Of a stretch of 64,000 nucleotides of DNA, positions 12,292 through 23,245 are shown in pieces (positions within the stretch are counted from its first letter, which is position 1; each line of letters begins with the position of its first letter). A model generated the notes under the pieces. That model worked only from the letters and a program-made list of their open reading frames with translations. It did not search any database and was not told the origin of the DNA. A program made the position numbers and the translations under genes. The stretch lies in contig JACAXG010000125.1 in NCBI GenBank assembly GCA_018881555.1, positions 2,093,212 to 2,157,211 of the forward strand. Direction: 5' to 3'. The DNA is from Amblyornis subalaris. Its lineage: Eukaryota; Chordata; Aves; Passeriformes; Ptilonorhynchidae.

Positions 12292-12645
12292 AGGCTGAGA
12301 GAACTGGNATTGTTCAGCCTGGAGAAGATGAACAAGTCAAGAAGAAAGATGGAGCGAGACAATTTACAAGAGCCTGGAGTGACAGGGCAAAGGGAAAAGG
12401 CTTCAAACTGAAAGAGAGTGGGTTTAGATTGGATATTAGGGGAAAAAAATCTATACTGTNAGGGTGGGGAGGCCCTGGCACAGGTTGCCCAGAGAAGCTG
12501 TGGCTGCCCCATCTCTGGAAGTGTCCAAGGCCAGGCTGGACAGGGCTTGAAGCAACCTGGGGTAGTGGAACCCCCCATNGCAGGGGGTTGGAACTGGTTG
12601 ATATTTAAGGTCCTTTCCAGCCCAGGCCATTCTGATTTTGGGATT
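12292..12645 (+). mobile_element. CR1 LINE fragment with internal deletion (plus orientation)
   Basis: Retains more upstream sequence than most copies here: TTGTTCAGCCTGGAGAAGAT, a shortened middle, AAACTGAAAGAGAGTGGGTT and TAGATTGGATATTAGGG. It then continues through AGGGTGGGGAGGCCCTGGCA, AGAAGCTGTGGCTGCCCCAT and GGGGGTTGGAACTGGTTGAT to CCAGGCCATTCTGATTTTGG. Compared with the order I know for avian CR1, the part between the CCTGGAGAAGA block and the TTTACAAG block appears to lack some tens of bases. GTGTCCCTGC before the CAT-N-GCAGG block is also missing. No coding capacity. Confidence 0.93.
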
Positions 12646-13309
12646 AAGTAAAGCCTGTGGGTAGGGAGGGAGATGTGCTGCTGGATTCCCGGCACAGACA
12701 TCATTCCTCTGGTGCACCAGGATTCTGGAGGGGAGGAGACCTCTGTACACCTCTCTGTCATCAGTCTGTAGTGCTGAACTAAAGAAATGAAAGGTTCAAG
12801 ATGAAATCATCACTTTTCCCTTCCACTTTTAGGCCTAGCAAGTTGTGTGTGTCTCCTGCCTCTGCTCCAAAAACCTGGCCGCTCCACACAGCCCCAAGGT
12901 CAGATGTCAGGGAGAGCTGTCACCTTGTGACTGTGTGGACTCATGGGTCATGTTCCCCCTCTCCCATGCTGGATGGGAGATGTTTCCCTCTTATTCCAAT
13001 GCTAGTTTACCCGGGGAGCACAATAACCAGATGTTTTAATTCTGGATAAATTACTTCTTCCTGCAAGAACTGCTGCTGGGGGAAAAAAAAAAAAAAAAAA
13101 AAAAAACACAGAAAAAGAAAAAGCCTGGAGGGGGGAAAACATAGCACAGCTTGTTCAGTGCTGCTTGAAGGAAAGCTGGAATTCTGGGTAATGGTTTTCC
13201 GAGGAGGAGTGCAGGCTTGAGGGGGCTGGGGGGGACCCTAAACAACCTCTGTGCTCTGTTGAACAGAAGGAGAATAGGAGAGAGCAGCAACCGAGATGGC
13301 AAAGCGATG
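12646..13309. other. Unannotated stretch with A24 run
   Basis: No gene recognised. The only distinct feature is the A24 run at 13083-13106, followed by a short AGAAAAAGAAAAAG stretch. The sequence upstream of the run does not resemble a spliced retrocopy that I can name. Confidence 0.5.
13083..13106. repeat. Poly-A run (24 bases)
   Basis: Uninterrupted A24. It generates poly-Phe frames on the minus strand, which are not genes. Confidence 0.95.
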
Positions 13310-13700
13310 ATAATGTATTCGGCTGCTCGGCGAGAGGCGAGGGCTGTGACTCATGTAGTGTCAAGGTAAATACAGAAGTTGCTCCGTGTGTGCATTTGTT
13401 GCCTGTGGGGCTCTTTTACAAAGGAAATGAGACAGCTCCGCGGCTGAAATCACGGCGGAGGGGGGGGGGGTGTCCGGCTCTGATGTGTTGACAGCTCGCT
13501 CGGGAGGACGCGGAGGTTGCTCAGTTTTGCTGCCCGTTGATTTTTCGGGGAGAAGGGGGTGGTACCTGGGCCGGGCACCGAGACCATCCCTGCTCCTGGA
13601 ACGGGCTCTGAGTGTCTCTGGTCGTTGCTCCATGGATATGTAAATCCATGCCCCGCTGTGCCTGCCCTGTGCGGGATGCAGGANCTGCTCCTGCTCCCGG
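13310..13700. promoter_or_regulatory. Short CpG-rich islet
   Basis: CpG dinucleotides are dense compared with the flanks, about 16 in roughly 200 bases around 13430-13630 by eye. Clusters include CTCCGCGGCTG, CTCGCTCGGGAGGACGCGG and GGGCCGGGCACCGAG. A G11 run lies at 13460-13470. It could be a small promoter or an unmethylated regulatory islet. No transcript evidence is visible, and the 90-103 codon frames across it are not recognised. Confidence 0.35.
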
Positions 13701-14149
13701 GGAAGCTGCTGAGCCGTTTAGTTGGGAACCGCAGGAGCTGATGCTCTTCCTCCTAAAACCTTGGGGTTCACTTCCCCTCAAATGGGAAGATGGCAACGCT
13801 TGAAAAATGCAAAATATCCTTTTTTTACTCAAGCTGTGAGAGGCACCAGCCCTGGGGCAAAGCCCTGCCTTTGGAACGTGACTGGAGTTCCCGAATCCTG
13901 AGCGCTGGTGTCCCGTTACTCCTAANGCTCCATGAAGGGAGGGGGGCGCTTCCAGGGGTGGGCCGAAGCATCTTCCCGGAGCGTTTTCCTCTCTCCAATG
14001 TCACCGGAGCATCTCAGGGCAGGGTTCCTGCTGCTGTCAGTCTGAAAAACTGGTTCTTAGAGCAGCGCTGAATATGTTTCACGACCTCCATCCCGGATCC
14101 CCGGGAAACGAGGCTGTTAGGCTGTCAGGCTGTCCGTGCCCGCATCGCT

Positions 14150-14800
14150 CCTCGGAAGGAATGTAATTTGCTGCAGAGCAGTAATGGGAAACAGATGAGC
14201 TATATAACCCACTAGGCCATTTATGCTTCATTTCTGCAAATGCAGCCCGGAACATACGGTTGTATTTATGTTTTGGGTGTGCAGAAGGGGAAAAAAAAAA
14301 ACAACCCTAAAACTGAACCCCCTGTTCTTTATCACTCGATTGGCCTGGACACTCTGAGTATAAACATTACCCCGTGGAGACAAGAGGGCAACATTTCTTA
14401 ATGTCCTGTAGTGTCTAGACCAAAAGCAATAAAGGCTCGTGCTGTCCTGTGCACCTCATTGTAATGACATTATTCGGGGGAGAACCTGTCAGATGGGTTG
14501 AAAAATGGAAGTTTCACCTTTTTAAAGCTAATTTGATAACTTCATTACCCCATGAGACGGGGGAGTGATCGGAGCCAAGGCATACACTAATGTCTTGTTG
14601 AATGCTCTTTGATTTTATTTTTTTTACAGCCACTGGAATCAGTCAGGAGTTCTNCATTATCTCATTATAATTGTCCCGGGAGAGGTACTTGGATAATTTT
14701 TATTACCAACGGGAATGAAAATGTATGTTTTATTTGGTAATTTCATCATAATGGCTCCAACTCTGTAACAAACTCTCAATGAGCTGAACGCTGGCCCATC
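14150..14800. promoter_or_regulatory. Candidate conserved noncoding element
   Basis: A block of about 650 bases without repeats or a long open frame. It has repeated TAAT/ATTA cores, including TAATGACATTA at 14462-14472, which fits TAAT-N3-ATTA, the palindromic (P3) dimer site known for paired-class homeodomains. Other cores lie near 14529-14548, 14658-14671 and 14739-14752. By analogy with vertebrate developmental enhancers this is one of the stronger regulatory candidates in the window. Conservation is untested. Confidence 0.38.
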
Positions 14801-15235
14801 GTTATGTACTGCTTTGAAAACACAGGATGCAGGAGTAAGACAGCAAGTGCACTCACACTGGGAACAGGAGCTGCCAAATCCCTGTCCATGCATTTTAAAC
14901 AGCAGCAGGGGCAAAAAAGGTTGAGAGGAATAACCACAGCACCGACAGTGGCCTATTATTCTGCAGAGAAGCCAGGTCCAGCCTCCCAGACCTCCTGCAG
15001 CCTGGCCTTCCCTATTTTTTTCTCCACGGGGGATGGTATCTAAGCTACAGAAGTGCTGATGTCAGCCTAAATTTTAGCAGCTCTTGACAGTTCACTTTCA
15101 CTTGTTCCCCACGTGATTTACAATTTTCCTCAGCCCCCAGGTTGTGCCACAGCTAGAAATGGTGTTGAGGTGACCTTCCAACCTCCTGCCTNTGCTCATG
15201 AGCAACCTCAGATGGTTCTCCATGAAGCATGGAAC
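14801..15235. other. Unannotated stretch
   Basis: A 79-codon plus-strand frame (14804-15043) is not recognised. The 15130-15235 part, just ahead of the CR1, has one CCTTCCAACCTCC match but no other CR1 blocks, so I did not include it in the element. Confidence 0.4.
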
Positions 15236-15390
15236 CTTCATTCCCCATCCCTGGAAGTGTCACAGGCCAGGTTGGAAGGGGTTTGGANCAACCTGGTCTA
15301 TGGAAGGTGTCCCTGCCCATGGCAGGGGGAAGGACTGGATGATTTGTAAGGTCCCTTCTAATCCAAACCATTCNGTGACTCCATGATCTC
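15236..15390 (+). mobile_element. CR1 LINE 3'-end fragment (plus orientation)
   Basis: Contains CATCCCTGGAAGTGTCACAG, GCCAGGTTGGAAGGGGTTTG, AGGTGTCCCTGCCCATGGCA and ATGATTTGTAAGGTCCC, ending in AATCCAAACCATTC-N-GTGACTCCATGAT, a decayed CR1 tail. 5'-truncated. Confidence 0.93.
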
Positions 15391-16376
15391 CAGTTTGGTG
15401 CTCGGATCAAACTCCAGTCCATACAGCCTCCTGAGTATTGCTGGACCAGCATGGAGAAGATGAAGAGAAGGCAACAGTTCATGATACCAAATACCTCCTA
15501 ATATCAAATCCAGGGTTTATCCTGGGACATTTTTGACCTGACCAGAGGCAAAGAGCATCCACATGACCTGTAGCAGAGCCAAGGTACTCCCAGGAACCAC
15601 AAAAACCAGCTCACAGAAGAAAAGTCAAATCAAGGGCTTCTAAACACAAAGATAACAGCAATTCTCAACCCCCTTATCCAAGNGGTGGAGACTGGGAGAA
15701 CATATTGGAGAAGTATCACTCCGTGCTGCCACGTGCTCTCACTGCTCCCCAGGCATCTGCTGTTAGCCATTTCTGGAGGCAGGAAGCCTTGTGTGACCCT
15801 CTACAGCCCATCTTCTGCTCATCTCCCTCGTGGAACAGCACGGCTCTCAGTGTGATAGCTCAGTGTCTGCCTGCTCCTTCTGCAGTGCCAGGCTGCTGCG
15901 AGCTCGGAGACCTCGCTCNAAACCCGGGAGCCACGGACTCCCAATCTCCCCTGCCTCCAGTCACCGCCTTTATTATCATTCCCCGTGCTTCCCATGGCAG
16001 AAATTCTATGGTTTGGTCACCCCCGAAGCAATTTGTATGCTAGGACTCGGAAAGAGCCCCAGGCAAGAGCTGGCCTGATTTAAGAGAGTGAGAAAAAATT
16101 AAATATCCGAGTCTGTCGAGAGCAGTCGTCTCCTAGATCCAGAGATCACTTCCCCCAGATTTTCTTTATTCACACTCTGCTGAAGGTTACAACCTCTCCA
16201 GGAAGAACCAATCCTCTCATTTCTTGACTTGTTGCAGACAAAAATACATTTTTGTGGTAAAGATACACTGATTAAGTCCATTCAATTTCACTGATGCAGG
16301 TTAGGATAACCTCACTGGAGAGCTCTGTCAGCTGATAAAAGGGGAAATCTGTTACATAAGACTACAGTTGATTTTA
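15391..16376. other. Unannotated stretch
   Basis: No gene recognised. Frames of 112 codons (15705-16043) and 82 codons (15830-16078) overlap on the plus strand in different phases and resemble nothing known. Confidence 0.45.
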
Positions 16377-16433
16377 TGGAATAAAATAATCNAATATGAT
16401 ATGATATAATAAAATATAATAAATATAATATAA
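16377..16433. repeat. AT-rich low-complexity tract
   Basis: Degenerate ATAATA/ATATGATAT repeats lying directly against the 3' end of the following minus-strand CR1. They may be an expanded, decayed version of its short tail repeat. Confidence 0.8.
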
Positions 16434-16436
16434 ACA

Positions 16437-16942
16437 GGCTGGAAAAGAGCCCATGCTCAAGCAGGGCCAAATAGATCAGATTGCTCAGAGCTTGTCTACC
16501 CAAGTTTTAAATGTCTCCAAGGATGGAGAGCCAACAACCTCTCTGAGAAGCCCATTCCAGTGTTTGAACAGTCACAGGGTGGGTTTGTTTTGCCATTACA
16601 TCCAATAACAATTTCCCATATGCATCACCTCGGGTCCTTCCCCCGTGTCCCTCCACGAGGACAGGCTCCACCTTCTCTGCAGGGTCACACTGGACATTGC
16701 AGATGGCAGTAAGAGGTCACCAAACCTTCTCTTGAGCTTGCTGAGCATCCCCAGCTCTCAGCCATTCCCCATCGTGTGCTCCAGGATCCTGAACCTCTTG
16801 GTTTCCCTTTGCAGGGCTCACTCCTGAATGCTCCCTCCGGTCTTTGTTGTTTTGGGAAGTGCGGAACTGGGCATGGCACTCCAGAAATGGTGTCACAACT
16901 GCTGCCCCGAGGTGAAGAATCACTTCCCTGGACCTACTGGGT
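16437..16942 (-). mobile_element. CR1 LINE fragment, older class (minus orientation)
   Basis: About 500 bases. The 3' end (left) has GAGCCCATGCTCAAGCAGGG, TTTAAATGTCTCCAAGGATG and CCAGTGTTTGAACAGTCACA. Farther right are CATTCCCCATCGTGTGCTCC, GGCATGGCACTCCAGAAATG and AATCACTTCCCTGGACCTAC, which match the region between the CR1 second-frame end and the 3' end. Divergence is clearly higher than for the 3.3 kb and 42.6 kb copies. Frames of 60-76 codons across it are relics of the element, not genes. Confidence 0.87.
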
Positions 16943-17084
16943 AACACTTCCCTAAAATTTTGCCACGAGAATTCACTGCTGATTCATGTGCAACCTTCCA
17001 AACCCCCAGCTCCTCCTCCACGAAGCTGCTTCCCAGCCAGCTGGCCCCCACCCTCCTCATTGCACGGGGTTATGGAGCGCTAGA
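16943..17084. other. Unannotated stretch
   Basis: Short unique sequence between the CR1 and the next candidate regulatory block. Nothing recognised. Confidence 0.4.
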
Positions 17085-17740
17085 TGCAGCATTTTAATCA
17101 TGCCTCGAGTGGTGAGAGCAGCTAAGAGCTCTTACCTTTCTTTAAGTTCTCTTAATTAAGGGCTAATTTGGCTTTCAAAGCTTTGCATCACCTCTCGAGA
17201 TCACCTAACGAGCAGCGTGCCTTGAAGCACAGCGAGGCCACCAGGGCCCACTTCAGACCCACAGAGCTCAGATTAACTGCTGGGGCAACTGCTAAAGGAC
17301 TTTAGGGGGAATTGTTCCCACCCAGCTGCCAGGGGGATCGCTCAGGGAATGAGGTCCCTGAGACAGGATAGGATTTTCATCCATTCCAAGCCATGAAGAG
17401 GCACTGACATCCTCCTGTGCTATCTTCCAACAAACAGCAATTTTTCTCGTGGCTGCTCTCAAGCAGACTGGGCTCCAGCACACAGATGTATTGCTGGCCC
17501 AAACAGCCATAAGNGGCAGGGCTGGAGTTAATTGCAAATTGATTGAACGGAGGTTACATTAAAAAAAATACCCAAACATTCCAGAAGTTACAGATTCATT
17601 AGCTGTGTTGAGAAAACGCTTTGTGGTTATGCAGTCTCGCCCATCTGAGCTGTCTGTAAATGTTTATGAACCAGCAACTGGTGCTGTCCGTGTGTTGAGG
17701 CGTTCCACATTCCCACTATTTACCAAGGGAAAAAGCTGAA
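17085..17740. promoter_or_regulatory. Candidate conserved noncoding block with two palindromes
   Basis: Repeat-free. The left part has a perfect 12-base palindrome TAAGAGCTCTTA (17123-17134) and CTTAATTAAG (17151-17160) within 40 bases, followed by GGGCTAATTTGG. A second quiet part lies at 17560-17740. Between them, 17292-17537 holds an 81-codon minus-strand frame with an N that I do not regard as a gene. Regulatory meaning is inference only. Confidence 0.28.
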
Positions 17741-20700
17741 CCACAGGAAAACATAAAATCATAATATATCCCCAAAAATGTTAACATATGGCACCTTGTT
17801 NCATCTTGAGCACCACGTACTCACCTACCTGCAGAAAGGCGTCCTCTGGCATAATTACAGAGTTGCTTTTCTTCAACAACTTATTAATGCAGCTTTGTGA
17901 AGAATCAAGGTCAGTGTTTGTGGATTTTGCTGGATCACACACAAACCTGAAAATCTAGAGGGCTGTTAACCCAAGCATGCAGAAGNTTTTGAGTTATTAG
18001 TAACTCACTGCTTATATATTCTTCCTTTTGCCTGATGTGGCACATCTCTCGAATAATCTTTGCTTTAAATTATATCCTGAGTTTATTAACCATGACATCA
18101 GAGGAAAAACTACCCACTATCATCTTTTTCCTTCCTAAGGCTGAAGATTTCTGCCGAGTCATCTCAAACTCTCTTCTTTTCTATTAAAAATAAACTCCAC
18201 TGCATTAACTCTACTCCATTAACCTTTCCTCTTGGTTAAAGGTTTCTAAACCACTCCAGGGGCTGCTGCTTCATCTCGTTTCATCCTGCATTTGTTGTGN
18301 AGTGAGAATCAGAAACAGGAGGACAGGACAGGGACTGACAGGCTTTTCAAAGTTTATCAGGAAATGCAAAATTTCACAACCACTCAGGCAAATTCTCAGA
18401 GCTAGACCGGGATTCTTCCTTATGGGGAATAGGAGTCGAAACTCTGCTGGAAGAACACAATAAATGGAAATAAATAGAAATAAAGACAGGCAGCCATCAG
18501 CCAGACCATCACAGCCCTGCAAACCAACAAGGGTCAGCCCCAAANACTCTTCATGCATTGAGGTTCAGCTCCATCAGGTGGTGCTCATGCCAGTCTCCCA
18601 TAACTCCACTATTTCATAAGCCTTTTCTCAGTCTAAAGGGAAAATCTGGCCATTGTTCNTTGTGGGCAATGGANCTTTAATGCCGGGTCTGTCTTTAGGG
18701 TTGGNGTTAGTGCACGGTGTANAAAGAGCCCCTGGTTTTCCCTGGANGGATTCAATCCTTCAACAAGCTGTTAATTACAGAACAGGACATTTCCAGCCCA
18801 GATCTGGCCTGGCCAGTGTGTCTGGACAGTGACCAGGTTCTAAGGAAGACTCATAATTTATAGGTTTACAATAGGCTAATGGGTTTAACAATGATAAATT
18901 GGCAACCCCAATACCCGTGTGCAGTTCTGACATTACTTAATAATGATAGTGGGAAATATAATGGAATACTCCTTTGGTTTATGGATGGAACTACACAAGT
19001 GAAAGAATTCACAAGATCTGAGGCTGCACAAATATCACTGTCCTTGAACAAGTCACCTGAAGAAAAACTTTTTAAATTACTCCATATTTATGATGGGGTG
19101 GGTTTATCTCACTGATGGCGTGGATTGAACTGCTTTGAGAATCCAACTTCAAGTTTCACTAAAGGCTGAGAAATCTGGACCTCAGCTCACCATCAAAACA
19201 GAAAAGCACAGTGATATTCCTTTCCCCTTCACCCATAACCCTTTTTTGCCTGACTGAGTTAAATGTTGAGCCTTAGGGGTGTACTCCTCTTTTGCTTTGT
19301 GTGTGAAGAGCAGCTCCCACAGTCTCAGCCAGGACTTTCCCCACACGCATTTGTGGGTTCAAACACACCTGAACTTGCCAGAACATCTCACACACCTGAG
19401 ACACAGCAGGACAGCCACTTTTCAGTTTTGACCACTGAACGCAACAGAACCTCATTTCTCCTCTCTTNGAACAAGGCAGAAAGAAAAACCCTTAATTTCT
19501 TCTCTGATGTGCAAGATTTCTGCCACACACAGACACTCAGCAGTGCTCTACAGCTTTGCAGCAGGGCTCAGAGTCATCACCATGCAATGTCTTGCTGCAC
19601 CACTAATGGGTCCTCAGTGTGAGACTGCCTGTACCCACCCAGGAGACAAAAATCCCCACTCCTGGTGGCTCTTCGAGACCCTTCTTGGTGCTGAACTCCA
19701 CCCCCAGCTCCCCACAGCCGCAGCCCCGCTGGCAGAGCCCCGCCACGGGAGCTCATTTTGGAAACATTATTGAGGTTTAAGATCAAGACCCAGCAGTTTG
19801 CTGTCCAAAGCCATAGAGAGAGACTTCATNTGATTGAATGGTAATTTGTTATATTCGTTTCAGCAGCTCGGGCTCCCTAAAGTGATGATCTCTGCTTTGC
19901 CAACAAAGAGGGGGACGTCAATAGACATCTGGGTCAGGAGCTATCCTTTGACACACAGAAAGTTCTGCTGCAAAAGTTAATCTTTTTCTCAGTCCTTTGG
20001 AAAACCAAAGTAGCATGTTTTGACTTGCATTGTGATTGATATTCTTTTCCTCATTAGTTCCTAATCTCTTTGTTAAATGCTGGGATTCTTCTGTGATAAC
20101 TCTTGCAGAAATCAATGGCTTGTGGTTTGGGTTATGGGGTGGTTCTCTCTTGCTTTTAAGTTTGTGGCTCGAGAGCATCTCCNCCTGGTAATGACTGGAA
20201 GACAACTTTAGTTTCAGAGATCCTCTAGAAATGAAACAGCAATGGGCAGGAATTTGCAGGAATAAAGGGCATCAGCAGAGGCAGCTCTTTAACTGCCACA
20301 GCAGGAAGGCTCACAGCCCACGGTTAAAATTTCTTCTCTCCAGTCTGAATCAGGAGTCATGTCTGGAGAAAGGATGCAGTGACCGAGAATCTTCTTCTAT
20401 TCCCTTAAGCTCTTGCACGAAATATTTTGCCTCCATCAAATCCAGTGACCAAATCCCTCTCAAATAANCCGAAGGAATATATTTCACCTCTTCCTTCAGT
20501 GCTGTTTGCTGGTGTTACCTTTCAAATTAGCAGCTGGGAAACAAAAAGTCTTTCTGGTTTATTAGCAGAAGGCTGANCTAAACATTCATTTGAGCACAGG
20601 GCAAGGAACCCTCATGCAAAGAACCCTTCAGAAAGCAGCCCCTGTGATACGAGGCAGAACATGCAGCATCCTCATTTCCCTGGGAAAAGTGCCACCTACA

Positions 20701-21208
20701 GATCCTTCCCATCATCACTGCTGGAAACCAGGCCGTGACANTTCTGTTATTGCAGTGATCAGCTAAAGCTGCAAACTCCCCACTTTTGAGGCAGGTGCTG
20801 GNAAGATGACTCTGCCTCCAGAAGAAGCATTAAGGAGAGTGTTCCCAGACAAGGCNTGCAAAGGTCATCCTCCCGTGTGTGGTTTGCAGCCCATCCCTCA
20901 CCAGAACNGCAGCTCTTAGCTCCGTGGGAAAAGGCAACGATCCCACAAATTTAGGTGGCCAAATTTGATGCCCAGGTAGCATCGAAGCTANTCAATTACC
21001 TGGGAATGGGTTTTAAGGTGGCAATGTGCCCTGGTCTCAAGCCCATACCTGCTTCCCACACTNTGGAAGTCTAAAGCTGAGGGCACTGAGCTGCTCCTCT
21101 TTCCAGAAAATACCAAAGTCAAAGGTTGAAAGTTATATCCTGGGCTTTCCATGCACTCCTGCACTCCAAGCCACTTCTCTACCTTCCCCACCCCTGGCCC
21201 TGACTGAG
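17741..21208. other. Unannotated stretch, N-rich in places
   Basis: No gene or interspersed repeat recognised. The best-composed frame is 78 codons at 18879-19115 (plus), with ordinary amino-acid make-up but no family match I can name and no splice context. Five N bases lie at 18659-18747, and another six between 20741 and 21063. Frames at 19263-19622 and 19507-19773 overlap in different phases. Confidence 0.42.
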
Positions 21209-21395
21209 AATCATAGAATCACTGAATATTTTAGGTTGGAATAGACCTTAAAGATCATCCAGCTCCACCCTTGCCATGGGCAGGGACACCTCCCACTATC
21301 CCAGCTTGCTCCAAACCCNGTNCAGCCTTCCCTTGCACACTTCCAGGGATGCAGCATCCACAGCCAGTCCGGGAAAGAACTTCCTCAGGCAAAGG
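21209..21395 (-). mobile_element. CR1 LINE 3'-end fragment (minus orientation)
   Basis: Starts with AGAATCATAGAATCACTGAA, the reverse-complemented CR1 tail. Then come TTTTAGGTTGGAATAGACCT, TAAAGATCATCCAGCTCC, GCCATGGGCAGGGACACC and GCACACTTCCAGGGATG. The right edge is approximate. Confidence 0.93.
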
Positions 21396-23104
21396 TTGGC
21401 ATCCTGAGATGGGATGTGCCAGGGAAGGGTTTGAAGCTGTTGTTGCCTTTTGGAAAGCAAAGATTCCCAGTGTGTTCCCCAGCAGTCCGACAGAGCATTT
21501 CAGGGATGGATCGCTCACAGCCANGGAGTGCTGGGGATGTATTTTTCATGCTTCTCACACTCCCTTCAAACAACTNACACGCTCATTTTCTGACTCCTAC
21601 AAATAATTATTTCACTTTGGATTCAGCCATTTTCTCCCCCTCTAGCTTACAACAGCCTTTCTAGAATCATGTCGAATTCACAAAATTCTGTAAATTATGG
21701 ATTACAGGGTGGTAACAGCACGCATGTCCATCAGTGCCAGGGGGCTCCTTCTTTTTGCTTTTACTTTGTTTTCTTAACTCTTCTCAGAGATTGTTTGCCA
21801 CCGTTGCAGACACATTCACAGGAGTCTGGGCAATAGGAGGATGAAGGTCTTACCCAGATGAAAGGAAGCCCCTCCAGATGTAAATCAAGGAGGTTTTGGT
21901 GAATTCAGACAACTTGCTTGAGTTTGTGCTGAGTTAATGTTTCCCATTATAGACCGGAGGTCCCAGAACATTTATCAGTGCCCCACANNGATGATAAGGC
22001 TGTAATTACCAGAAGAAAAGTTCAGANNTCTTTCCATTGTTTTCAGAGTGGANAGTTGGAAACATTTGATCTCAAAAAATNCTTCAAACTATTNAAGCGT
22101 GTTGTTTGTTTGCTTTAGCTTTTCTTCACCTTCTTTCTTTCATTTTATCTTTTGCAACACTTAAAATTTTTAAACATCTCCATTTTTGCAGAAGTTCTCG
22201 ATTAGCAGACTTCAGTTTCACTTTCTTGTTTGTTTTGGTTTTTTTTTATTGAACTGTTTCCAACATCAGAAACATTTTGGGGGAAAACACGGAAAGGAAA
22301 ACCCCAACACAATAAAATTTTTTTNAAAGGGTGTGGAAAGTTGAAGCAACATTACCTCTTGTGCTGAGCAGGAAGCAGAAGATTGAGGAAGGAAAAAACA
22401 GTCTTGATTATGAAGCTGAAATAATTTTGAAATGCGAAGGCTTTCTGTAATGGGCTTCAGAAGTCTTTGATTTGAAAGGTCACTTTTGTTTCACCAAAAA
22501 CAGTGGAAAAGAAAGGTGTTAATGAGACAGACAGACAGAGTTGATTTGGACTTTATACATGCAGTGTCACACTGATTTTGCTGAGGCAAATAATTCTCCT
22601 GCCCTTGGGAAAACCAGAGTTTCCATTACAAGACAGGAAAAAAAACAGGGAATCACAAGCAGCCAAACTCTCCTGTTGGGTTTCCTTACTGATTTATTTT
22701 GCAATGAGCTGACTTCTGACTCCAAAAACAATAGGTTGGCACCGATTTTCCAGTCTCTNCTGTCCCTGGTTGCTCCTTCTCCTTAAAACTCATAAGATGC
22801 TTCGTGTCTCAGAGACATTTGGTTAAATTCAGCCAGGCTGTTTCACAGCTCTTTGAAAGGAACATGCAGAGACAACCGAGCTCTTCTTCCTCAAGAAATC
22901 AGAGATTTAANGCTGCTCTGCCTCTTTTTCACCCCAAACGAAGTCACGCGGTTCTTTTGGAAAGCAAACTCCAGTTCTGGTGTCATGGGGCTGCTTGTTT
23001 TTGATGAGAAAAGTGTGATTCATCCACGTGGTGCTGCTCACACTCTGGTGTTGGGCCAAATGCCCACCCCTCCTCCCACCTCACTTTTATTTTGCAGGCT
23101 CTTC
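21396..23104. other. Unannotated stretch with the densest N cluster
   Basis: No gene recognised. Seven N bases fall within 21988-22094. Pyrimidine-rich sequence at 22105-22175 and a short GACA run near 22525-22537 are the only repeats noticed. Frames of 81-87 codons near 22541-23116 are in conflicting phases and contain N. Confidence 0.42.
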
Positions 23105-23245
23105 CCTTCGCTCTGAGCACCCTGCTAGATTTATGGATGAATATTATTGCAATACGCTGCTGCTTCTTATCTATTCATCATCCCTTTTCTGAGACTTATC
23201 TGGGGATTTAAAGCCTCCTTGATTGTAANGATCCTGGGGAATTAA
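23105..23245. promoter_or_regulatory. Weak candidate noncoding element
   Basis: A small AT-balanced block with ATTATTGCAATACG (an octamer/C/EBP-like TTGCAAT context, 23144-23157), TTATCTATTCATC and GACTTATCTGGGG (GATA-type TTATC(T) cores). Called only from motif density, so the confidence is low. Confidence 0.2.

Noticed and set aside
18879..19115. 78-codon frame with ordinary protein-like composition
   Set aside because: No family recognised and no flanking splice signals that stand out. A frame this short is expected by chance in 64 kb.
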